Positions 57,684 through 64,000 of a stretch of DNA of 64,000 bases are shown piece after piece. The stretch is from 66-474 sp040255405 (GTDB taxonomy: Bacteria > Pseudomonadota > Gammaproteobacteria > Xanthomonadales > Rhodanobacteraceae), in assembly GCA_040255405.1 (NCBI GenBank), contig JBDZUX010000005.1, positions 93,656 through 157,655 of the forward strand. Reading direction: 5' to 3'. The first letter of the stretch is position 1; every line of letters begins with the position of its first letter. The notes beneath the pieces are model-generated. The model did no database searches. It saw only the letters and a list, made by a program, of their open reading frames with translations, and was not told the origin of the DNA. Both the position numbers and the translations under genes were made by a program.

Positions 57684-59564
57684 ATGGCGAACACGATCGA
57701 ACTCAAGGTGCCCGACATCGGCGATTTCCAGGGCGTCCCGGTGATCGAGGTGCTGGTAAAGGCGGGTGACCGCGTCGAGAAGGACCAGAGCCTGGTCACG
57801 CTGGAATCGGCCAAGGCCACGATGGAAGTGCCGGCTTCCGCGGCGGGCGTGATCAGGGAAGTGAAGGTGAAGGTCGGCGACGAGGTCGAGCAGGGCTCGG
57901 TGATTGCCGTCATGGAAGCAGAAGGCGATACCGGTACGAAACCCGCCGGTGCGGCTTCGGTCCCCGCTCCCTCCGGGAGAGGGGGTTCGGCTCCCGCCGG
58001 ACCTTCAGCCGACCCATCGCCTGCTCCGGCGAAATCCGAACCCTCGTCCGCCCCTTCGGGGAGCGCTACCGCGCTCGGCCTGCGGCCGCCTCTCCCGGAG
58101 CGAGAGGGAAAAAGTGCTGCTCCAAAAGCCGCGAGCGAAACCGGCCGCAAGCCCGACATTGAATGCGCGATGCTGGTGCTGGGTTCCGGTCCCGGCGGTT
58201 ACAGCGCGGCGTTCCGTGCAGGCGACCTCGGTCTCGACACGGTGCTGGTCGAGCGCTACGGCACGCTGGGCGGTGTCTGCCTCAACGTCGGCTGCATTCC
58301 GTCCAAGGCGCTGCTGCACGCGGCCGAAGTGATCGACGCGGCCGAGCTGATGGGCGCGCACGGCGTCACCTTCGGCAAACCGAAGATCGATCTCGACAAG
58401 CTGCGCGACTTCAAGGACAAGACCGTCGGCAAGCTCACCGGCGGACTGACCTCGATGGCCAGGCAGCGCAAGGTGCGCGCGGTGCAAGGCGTCGGCACCT
58501 TCGTGTCGCCGCACGAACTGGAAGTGGCCAACGGCACCGACAAGAAACTGATCCGCTTCGAGCAGGCCATCATCGCGGCCGGTTCGCAGGCCGTGCATCT
58601 GCCGATGTTCCCGTGGGACGACGAACGCGTGATGGATTCCACCGGCGCGCTGCAACTGCGCGACGTTCCGAAGAACCTGCTGGTGGTCGGCGGCGGCATC
58701 ATCGGCCTCGAAATGGCGACGGTTTACCGCGCGCTCGGCAGCAACGTCACTGTCGTCGAGTTCATGGACCAGTTGATGCCGGGCGCGGACGCGGACCTCG
58801 TGCGCCCGCTCGCCACGCGCCTGAAGAACCAGGGCGTGTCGCTGCATCTCAAGACGAAAGTCACGGCCGCCAAGGCACAGAAGAACGGCATCACCTGCGA
58901 GTTCGAGGGCGACAGCATTCCCGAGAAAAAGACCTTCGATCGCGTGCTGGTGTCGGTGGGCCGCAGCGCCAACGGCAACAAGATCGGCGCCGACAAGGCC
59001 GGCGTCAGCGTGACCGAGCGCGGACTGATTCCGGTCGACACGCAGATGCGCACCAACGTGCCGCACATCTTCGCGATCGGGGACCTGGTCGGCCAGCCGA
59101 TGCTCGCGCACAAGGCCGTGCACGAAGGCCACGCCGCCGCGGAAGCCGCAGCCGGGCAAAAGCGCCACTTCGATGCGCGGGTGGTGCCGTCGGTGGCGTA
59201 CACCGATCCGGAAATCGCGTGGGTCGGCGTCACCGAACGCGAGGCCAAGGAAAAGAACCTCGACATCGGCGTCGGCAAGTTCCCGTGGACGGCGTCGGGC
59301 CGCGCGCTGGGCATGGATCGCGCGGAAGGTTTCACCAAGCTGATTTACGACAAGGCGACGCACCGCGTGATCGGCGGCGGCATCGTCGGCGTGCATGCGG
59401 GCGACCTGATTTCCGAAGTCGCGCTCGCGATCGAAATGGGCGCCGAGATCGGCGACATCGCGCTCACGATCCACCCGCACCCGACGCTCGGCGAATCGGT
59501 CGGCATGGCGGCGGAAGTGGCCGAGGGCACGATCACCGATTTGTATGTGCCCAAGCGCAAGTGA
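57684..59564 (+). CDS. lpd: Dihydrolipoamide dehydrogenase with N-terminal lipoyl domain
   Basis: A 626-residue E3. Residues 1-80 are a lipoyl domain (K44) almost identical to that of AceF; 81-159 a long Pro/Ala/Ser linker; 160-626 the flavoprotein disulfide reductase with FAD motif VLGSGPGGYSAAF, redox pair C199/C204 in CLNVGCIPSK, NAD motif VVGGGIIGLE and the C-terminal HPHPTLGE His-Glu. Such lipoyl-E3 fusions occur in Xanthomonadales, Neisseria and other Betaproteobacteria. Part of the linker is encoded by an inverted pair of REP-like repeats. The GGGGAG before the ATG is a good ribosome-binding site. Confidence 0.95.
   Translation: MANTIELKVPDIGDFQGVPVIEVLVKAGDRVEKDQSLVTLESAKATMEVPASAAGVIREVKVKVGDEVEQGSVIAVMEAEGDTGTKPAGAASVPAPSGRGGSAPAGPSADPSPAPAKSEPSSAPSGSATALGLRPPLPEREGKSAAPKAASETGRKPDIECAMLVLGSGPGGYSAAFRAGDLGLDTVLVERYGTLGGVCLNVGCIPSKALLHAAEVIDAAELMGAHGVTFGKPKIDLDKLRDFKDKTVGKLTGGLTSMARQRKVRAVQGVGTFVSPHELEVANGTDKKLIRFEQAIIAAGSQAVHLPMFPWDDERVMDSTGALQLRDVPKNLLVVGGGIIGLEMATVYRALGSNVTVVEFMDQLMPGADADLVRPLATRLKNQGVSLHLKTKVTAAKAQKNGITCEFEGDSIPEKKTFDRVLVSVGRSANGNKIGADKAGVSVTERGLIPVDTQMRTNVPHIFAIGDLVGQPMLAHKAVHEGHAAAEAAAGQKRHFDARVVPSVAYTDPEIAWVGVTEREAKEKNLDIGVGKFPWTASGRALGMDRAEGFTKLIYDKATHRVIGGGIVGVHAGDLISEVALAIEMGAEIGDIALTIHPHPTLGESVGMAAEVAEGTITDLYVPKRK
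57960..58108. repeat. Inverted palindrome pair inside lpd linker
   Basis: TCCGGGAGAGG (57972-57982) recurs inverted as CCTCTCCCGGA (58089-58099). Each copy sits in its own small hairpin (CTCCC-tcc-GGGAG; CCTCTC...GAGAGG). They resemble dispersed intergenic repeats but are translated in frame as part of the Lpd linker (about residues 97-140). Confidence 0.55.
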
Positions 59565-59602
59565 GCGCGTCGTCATCCCACCGGGCCGGCACGCGTCTGT
59601 CC

Positions 59603-60103
59603 ATGCTGACGCGCTACAACGCCTGGGCCGATGCATTGCTGTACACCGTACTGGCCGATCTGCCGGCGACCGAACTGGCCGCGCCACGGCCGCTGTTCAC
59701 CGGCAACATCCTGCGCATGCTCAACCACGTTTACCTGATGGATGAGGTCTGGAAATCCCATCTGCTGGGCGTTCCGCACAACCTCGTCACGCGCAATCCG
59801 GAAACCGCGCCGGATCTCCCCGTGCTGCGCGATTCGCAGCGGCAGATCGACGCGTGGTACGTCGATTACGCAGACGGCATGGCGCCGGGTCAGGACGAGG
59901 AAATGGTGAACTTCACTTTCATCGGCGGTGGCGCGGGCAAGATGCGTCGTGAGGACATCCTGTTGCACGCAGTCAACCACACCACTTATCACCGGGGCCA
60001 GTTGAGCGGTGTGCTGTACCAATTGGGCATCGAGGCGCCGGCCACCGACCTGCCGGTGTTCCTGCGCGACCAGGTCGCTCAGTCAGCGAACAGCTCGCAC
60101 TGA
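59603..60103 (+). CDS. DinB-fold (damage-inducible) protein
   Basis: A 166-residue four-helix protein: MLTRYNAWADALLYTVLADLP, MLNHVYLMDEVWKSHLLGVP and HAVNHTTYHRGQLSGVLYQLG supply the three histidines (near H46, H130, H134) that bind a metal in the Bacillus DinB family. Some members are thiol transferases. Start ATG 59603 fits the family; a GTG at 59561 overlapping the lpd stop as GTGA would add 14 residues and couple it to lpd. It is unrelated to the convergent DNA polymerase IV gene dinB despite the similar name, and overlaps it by 25 bases. Confidence 0.85.
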   Translation: MLTRYNAWADALLYTVLADLPATELAAPRPLFTGNILRMLNHVYLMDEVWKSHLLGVPHNLVTRNPETAPDLPVLRDSQRQIDAWYVDYADGMAPGQDEEMVNFTFIGGGAGKMRREDILLHAVNHTTYHRGQLSGVLYQLGIEAPATDLPVFLRDQVAQSANSSH

Positions 60104-61170
60104 GCCTCGTAACTGTCGCGTTCGACGAAACCCGCAAGCCCGACACCGACCAACCGGTAACGCGTGCGGGGCGGCAGGCCCACGCGCTGCCGCAGTGCAC
60201 AGGCGACGACAGCGAGTTCACGCGCACAGGTCGGCCGGTCGGCAGGGGTGACCGTGCGGGTGAGGATATGGAAATCCGCGGTTTTCAGCTTCAGCACCAC
60301 GCTGCGTGCGATGCGTCCGTGCGGACCATCGGCTTCGCGTTGATGCGCGATCCAGGTCTTTTCGGCCAGCCTTTCAATCTGTGGTGCCAGTTGATCCAGC
60401 GTGAGATCATGTTCAAAGGTGTCCTCACTGGAGATCTGCAAGGTCGGTCGATCCGGCGTCACCGGCCGCTCATCGATGCCCAGCGACAATTCGTGCAGGC
60501 GCCGGCCGTAGCGGCCAAAGCGCCTTTCGAGCACGCCCGCGTCGAACTCACGCAGGTCGGTGACCGAAGCGATGCCCAACTCGCCCAGCTTGCGCTGCAT
60601 CACCTTGCCGACCCCCGGGAGGCGTTCGACGGCCAGCGGCGCGAGGAACGCCAGCACCTCGCGCGGGCGCACCACGAACAGACCATCCGGTTTGCGAAAG
60701 TCCGAAGCGATCTTGGCGAGGAACTTGTTGGGCGCCACGCCGGCCGACGCGGTGAGATTCGTTTCCGCGCGAATCGCCGCGCGGATTGCCTCGGCCACGG
60801 CAGTCGCCGAGCCCAGGCCTGACCGGGGTTGCGTGACGTCGAGATACGCCTCGTCCAGCGACAGCGGCTCGATCAGATCCGTGTGGCGCGCGAAGATTTC
60901 GCGCACCTGCCGCGACACGGCCTTGTAACGCGCGAAGTCGGGCGGCACGAACACGGCATGCGGACACAGCCGCACGGCGCGCATGGCCGGCATTGCCGAA
61001 TGCACGCCGAACTTGCGTGCTTCGTAACTCGCCGCGCACACCACCGAGCGCGCTCCTTTCCACGCGACCACCACGGGCCGGCCACGCAGTGCGGGATCGT
61101 CGCGCTGTTCCACCGACGCGTAGAACGCGTCCATGTCGACATGCACCACTTTGCGCGGCGGCGCGGACAC
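60079..61170 (-). CDS. dinB: DNA polymerase IV
   Basis: A 363-residue Y-family polymerase. KVVHVDMDAFYASVEQRDDP holds the first metal-binding Asp, SLDEAYLDVTQ the acidic pair of the palm, followed by SAGVAPNKFLAKIASDFRKPDGL, the thumb HhH (LPGVGKVMQRKLGELG) and the little-finger domain. Performs translesion synthesis and contributes to mutagenesis. It starts 6 bases after the tatC stop, so it is probably co-transcribed with tatABC. No beta-clamp QLxLF motif was recognised at the C-terminus (ends QCELFAD, which may fill that role). Confidence 0.95.
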   Translation of the reverse strand: MSAPPRKVVHVDMDAFYASVEQRDDPALRGRPVVVAWKGARSVVCAASYEARKFGVHSAMPAMRAVRLCPHAVFVPPDFARYKAVSRQVREIFARHTDLIEPLSLDEAYLDVTQPRSGLGSATAVAEAIRAAIRAETNLTASAGVAPNKFLAKIASDFRKPDGLFVVRPREVLAFLAPLAVERLPGVGKVMQRKLGELGIASVTDLREFDAGVLERRFGRYGRRLHELSLGIDERPVTPDRPTLQISSEDTFEHDLTLDQLAPQIERLAEKTWIAHQREADGPHGRIARSVVLKLKTADFHILTRTVTPADRPTCARELAVVACALRQRVGLPPRTRYRLVGVGLAGFVERDSYEAQCELFAD

Positions 61171-61176
61171 GGGCGA

Positions 61177-61962
61177 TCAGGGCGACTGCTCCGCCGTGTC
61201 AGGGGCGGGTTTGGGTTTCACCAACACGCGCACTGCGATGAGGCCGAGTTCGTACAGAATCACCATCGGAATCAGCAGCAGCAGCATCGACGTGATGTCG
61301 GGCGGCGTGATCACGGCCGCCACGGCCGCAGATGCCACGATCGCATAACGCCGCCAGCTCCTGAGCTTCTGCAGGGTGACCAGTCCAGTCGCCGCCACGA
61401 TCACCTGCACCACGGGAATTTCGAAGCAAAGTCCGAACGCGAAGAACACCAGCGTCACGAAATCGAGATAGTGCGTGATGTCCGTCATCATCTCGACGCC
61501 CGCTGGCGTGACCGCAGTGAGGAACCGGAACGCCGCCGGCAGCACCAGGAAATACGCGAACGCACAGCCGCAATAGAACAGGAGTACCGAGGCGACCAGC
61601 AGCGGGCGCGCCAGGCGCTTTTCGTGGCGGTACAGGCCAGGGCTGACGAAGGCCCACAACTGGTAGACGATCACCGGCATGCTGACGAACAGCGCGATGT
61701 AGAACGCCAGCTTCAACGGCGTGATGAACGGGCTGGCAACCTGCGTGGCGATCAGGTGCGCGCCGTGCGGCAGGCGCTTCACCAGCGGTTCGGCCAACCA
61801 CGTGTAAAGCCGGTTGGCGAATGGGATCAGGCACACCAGCACGACCACCACGCAGGCGATCGCCTTGATGAGGCGCGAACGCAGCTCCAGCAAGTGCGAG
61901 AAGATGCCCTGCTCGAGATCGAAACCGGAATCCTTGTCGGGGTCGCGCTCAGGCGTCGCCAT
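61177..61962 (-). CDS. tatC: Twin-arginine translocase subunit TatC
   Basis: A 261-residue six-TM protein that recognises twin-arginine signal peptides together with TatB. FSHLLELRSRLIKAI is the N-terminal conserved block with the essential Glu; PLVKRLPHGAHLIATQVASPFITPLK, FVSPGLYRHEKR, and FEIPVVQVIVAATG are typical. The ATG (61962) overlaps the tatB 3' end by 14 bases. Confidence 0.95.
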   Translation of the reverse strand: MATPERDPDKDSGFDLEQGIFSHLLELRSRLIKAIACVVVVLVCLIPFANRLYTWLAEPLVKRLPHGAHLIATQVASPFITPLKLAFYIALFVSMPVIVYQLWAFVSPGLYRHEKRLARPLLVASVLLFYCGCAFAYFLVLPAAFRFLTAVTPAGVEMMTDITHYLDFVTLVFFAFGLCFEIPVVQVIVAATGLVTLQKLRSWRRYAIVASAAVAAVITPPDITSMLLLLIPMVILYELGLIAVRVLVKPKPAPDTAEQSP

Positions 61963-62305
61963 CGTGCGATTCCTTCGGAATGGCTCCAGCCTTGCCTTCG
62001 GGCGCATCAACCGTATGTGCGACCTCCGCAATCGTCCGGTTCACGGATGCATGCGCGGAACGCACTTGGGTATCGGCGGCCTTGCGCATCGCGTCCGCAC
62101 GATCGACGGCTTCCTTCGCCGCGCGTCGAATCTCCTCGACCTCGAGTTCGCGCTCAACCTCGCTGCGCACGCTTTCCCAGCCGAGGCGCAGCCGGCGCAA
62201 CATCGCTCCAGCCATGCGGGCGGCCTTGGGGAGCTTTTCCGGCCCCAACACCACCAGCGCGATCACGGCCAGCAGCAGCAGCTTCGAAAAGCTGAGCTCG
62301 ATCAT
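61949..62305 (-). CDS. tatB: Twin-arginine translocase subunit TatB
   Basis: A 118-residue TatB. IELSFSKLLLLAVIALVVLGPEKLP is the TM helix and hinge, with the conserved Glu in IE and GPEKLP. It is followed by an amphipathic helix and a charged tail. TatB joins TatC to bind substrate. Part of tatABC-dinB. Confidence 0.95.
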   Translation of the reverse strand: MIELSFSKLLLLAVIALVVLGPEKLPKAARMAGAMLRRLRLGWESVRSEVERELEVEEIRRAAKEAVDRADAMRKAADTQVRSAHASVNRTIAEVAHTVDAPEGKAGAIPKESHDGDA

Positions 62306-62323
62306 CGCGGCACACCGCCCCGG

Positions 62324-62578
62324 TTACTCAGCGTGCTTCGACCCGGCCGAGTCGCGCTGCTCCTGATTCGCGGTCCCGGCTGCGGGAGGCGGGTCGGCCT
62401 GCAGTTTTTCGCTGGATGCAGCGGTCTTCTTCTCGTCCTCTTCGCCACTCAGCGCCTTCTTGAATCCGCGCACGGCGTTGCCGAGATCGGGACCGATCTT
62501 CGTCAACTTGCTGGTGCCAAATAGCACCAGCACGATCACGAGCAGGATCAGCCAATGCCAGATGCTGTCAAAACCCAT
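62324..62578 (-). CDS. tatA: Twin-arginine translocase subunit TatA
   Basis: An 84-residue TatA. SIWHWLILLVIVLVLFGTSKL has the TM helix and the FG-x2-KL hinge; the amphipathic helix contains GNAVRGFKKAL. The acidic C-terminal tail is variable. TatA multimers form the translocation path. First gene of the tatABC operon; 19 bases separate it from tatB. Confidence 0.95.
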   Translation of the reverse strand: MGFDSIWHWLILLVIVLVLFGTSKLTKIGPDLGNAVRGFKKALSGEEDEKKTAASSEKLQADPPPAAGTANQEQRDSAGSKHAE

Positions 62579-62746
62579 AAGGACCTCGTGCGGAATCGTG
62601 CCGATCGCCGCGAGATGCGGCGCGGGCTTTCCGCGCGGACCCAGTGTACCGCAGCCCGCTGCCGCGTGGCCGGCGGCCGGCGCTGACGGGCTGTGGCAGA
62701 CTGCGCAGATTCACATTTTCGCCTTGGACGAACCGGAGTCCGCCGC

Positions 62747-63769
62747 ATGCCCCGTTATCTTGGTTTTCCGGATCCGCCTGCCGCCCATGCGGGCACGGCA
62801 GTGTTGCTGCTGAACCTGGGTACGCCCGCCGCGCCCACCACCGACGCCGTTGGCGATTACCTTTCCGAATTCCTGTCCGATCCGCGCGTCGTCGAGTTGC
62901 CGCGCTGGCTGTGGTGGCCGGTGCTGCACGGCTACATCCTGCGCACGCGGCCCCGCCGGTCCGCAGAGGCGTATGCCAAGGTCTGGCGGAACGACGGTTC
63001 GCCGCTGCTGGTATTCAGCGAACGGCTTGCCGACGCCGTCGGTTCCGAAATTTCGCGCCGGACTGGCGGCAAGGTGGCGACAGCATTGGCGATGACCTAC
63101 GGCGAGCCGTCGGCAGGGAAAGTGGTGGAAGGCCTGATGCGAAACGGCGTACGCCGCCTGCTTGTGCTGCCGCTGTTCCCGCAGTATTCGGCAACATCCA
63201 CGGGTGCTGCGCTGGATGCCGTGACCCGGGTGATGCAATCCCTGCGCTGGCCGCCCGAGCTGCGTACCCTCAATGACTACCATGCGGACGCCGGGTACCT
63301 CGCGGCGCTGGCCGGCAGCGTGCGCAGCCACTGGGCGGAACAAGGCCGCGGCGACAAGTTGTTGCTGAGTTTCCACGGCATTCCCGAGAAATACGCCGCG
63401 GCCGGCGACCCCTATCCCGACCAGTGCCGCGAAACCGCGAGGCGGCTTGGCGACGTGCTCGGAGTCGGGGATGGCGAGCTGTTGGTGACGTTCCAGTCCC
63501 GCCTGGGTCGCCAACCGTGGCTCCGCCCGTACACCGACGAGATGGTCGAGCAGCTTGCGCGCCAGGACGTCGGAACGCTGGACGTGTTGTGCCCGGGCTT
63601 CGCGGTGGATTGCCTGGAGACCCTGGAAGAAGTCGCCTTGCGCTATCGCGCCGTGTTCCTCACCCGCGGCGGCAAGCGATTCCGCTACATCCCGGCACTC
63701 AACGACAGCACGGCGCATGCCGACGCACTGGCATCGGTCGCCCTGGGTCACTTGTCGGGCTGGGTTTGA
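62747..63769 (+). CDS. hemH: Ferrochelatase
   Basis: A 340-residue enzyme that inserts ferrous iron into protoporphyrin IX. The active-site histidine is H210 (LLLSFHGIPEKYAAAGDPY), with acidic residues E291/E294 in VDCLETLEEV; LFPQYSATSTGAAL and the PYTDEMVEQL block are typical. It has no cysteine cluster of the [2Fe-2S] type. ATG 62747 gives the family's start. It is divergent from tatA and is the third haem locus in this window. Confidence 0.95.
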   Translation: MPRYLGFPDPPAAHAGTAVLLLNLGTPAAPTTDAVGDYLSEFLSDPRVVELPRWLWWPVLHGYILRTRPRRSAEAYAKVWRNDGSPLLVFSERLADAVGSEISRRTGGKVATALAMTYGEPSAGKVVEGLMRNGVRRLLVLPLFPQYSATSTGAALDAVTRVMQSLRWPPELRTLNDYHADAGYLAALAGSVRSHWAEQGRGDKLLLSFHGIPEKYAAAGDPYPDQCRETARRLGDVLGVGDGELLVTFQSRLGRQPWLRPYTDEMVEQLARQDVGTLDVLCPGFAVDCLETLEEVALRYRAVFLTRGGKRFRYIPALNDSTAHADALASVALGHLSGWV

Positions 63770-64000
63770 GGGGCCGTGCCGGCAAGTGTGTTGCGCCCAG
63801 TCGCCCCGGCCTCGCACGACACGATTCACGCGCGCACCAAAGACGATTCGCGACGAGGAGCCGCCGGCGCTGGGCCACGTCCAACCCCGTTAGCCAGAAA
63901 GAGGGAAAGTCGAGCGCGACGAACAGATCAGCCCACGGGATCGACTCGGGGCCGGCTCCTCACTGCCCGGCAAGGCGGGCAGGACGCGTCGCCGAGGAAT
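63770..64000. other. Intergenic region at window end, no gene recognised
   Basis: No open frame with family features. Short hairpins such as GCCCGGC-aa-GGCGGGC (near 63966-63980) are present. A gene may begin beyond the window. Confidence 0.35.

Noticed and set aside
59561..61170. Functional link between the DinB-fold protein and DNA polymerase IV
   Set aside because: The names coincide only by history; the folds are unrelated and the genes are convergent.

Overview
The window is about 64 kb of GC-rich, gene-dense bacterial chromosome. Gene content points to Gammaproteobacteria, order Xanthomonadales (Lysobacterales), most likely family Rhodanobacteraceae. The evidence is an aryl-polyene/xanthomonadin-type cluster with a halogenase-like flavoprotein, a dihydrolipoamide dehydrogenase that carries its own lipoyl domain, hemD-hemX-hemY, a small SPFH protein beside rsmG-parA-parB, Mg-type hemB, and dispersed REP-like palindromes. 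Genus cannot be fixed from the sequence alone. No rRNA, tRNA, CRISPR array, prophage or complete insertion sequence was seen.

Layout. 1-5575 (minus): one end of an aryl-polyene operon with ketoreductase (cut by the window edge), two hotdog dehydratases, MMPL exporter, LolA-like carrier, LpxL-like acyltransferase and a COG4648-type membrane protein. 5659-6978: a divergent flavin-dependent halogenase/hydroxylase-like gene. 6986-12735: alpha/beta hydrolase, cis-prenyltransferase, mtfA, a divergent cyclase/LysR pair, hemB. 13045-18282: SPFH protein, rsmG-parA-parB, an ECF sigma/anti-sigma pair, a GT2 glycosyltransferase. 18281-20168: recQ, whose start codon lies inside a perfect inverted-repeat element. 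20375-27788: rhodanese, lipoprotein, thioesterase, hemDXY, a second thioesterase, rmuC, folE. 28113-34273: Tet-type MFS pump, small membrane protein, DUF1993 protein, a winged-helix/GHKL-ATPase/STAS-like (DUF4325) protein behind a phased repeat array, VOC protein, NnrU-like and DUF3014 proteins. 34548-42153: NRDE protein, a c-di-GMP phosphodiesterase response regulator overlapping a hybrid kinase, envC, ctpA. 42262-51396: MFS transporter, PepSY-like, Sel1-like and DUF4124 proteins, a LysR/EamA divergent pair, cupin, lipoproteins and unknowns. 51472-56115 (minus): a 1200-residue ABC permease/M1 peptidase fusion and its ATPase. 56296-60103: aceF-lpd and a DinB-fold protein. 60079-62578 (minus): tatABC-dinB. 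62747-63769: hemH.

Shared themes. Haem synthesis is spread over three loci (hemB, hemDXY, hemH). Two thioesterases and two dehydratases show the hotdog fold. Intergenic regions carry at least three families of dispersed palindromic elements, some of which supply coding sequence or stop/start codons to neighbouring genes. The 100 N at 53051-53150 are flanked by identical 55-mers and look like an unmerged assembly overlap rather than missing sequence; removing one copy plus the Ns restores an uninterrupted reading frame.

Most unusual items: the GHKL/STAS-like regulator with its three 21-bp-phased TTACARTC boxes; the repeat element that provides the recQ start; a ~105-bp repeat with conserved ends at three (possibly four) intergenic sites; REP-like palindromes built in frame into the Lpd linker; and a cyclase-family protein lacking two of the usual metal-binding histidines.
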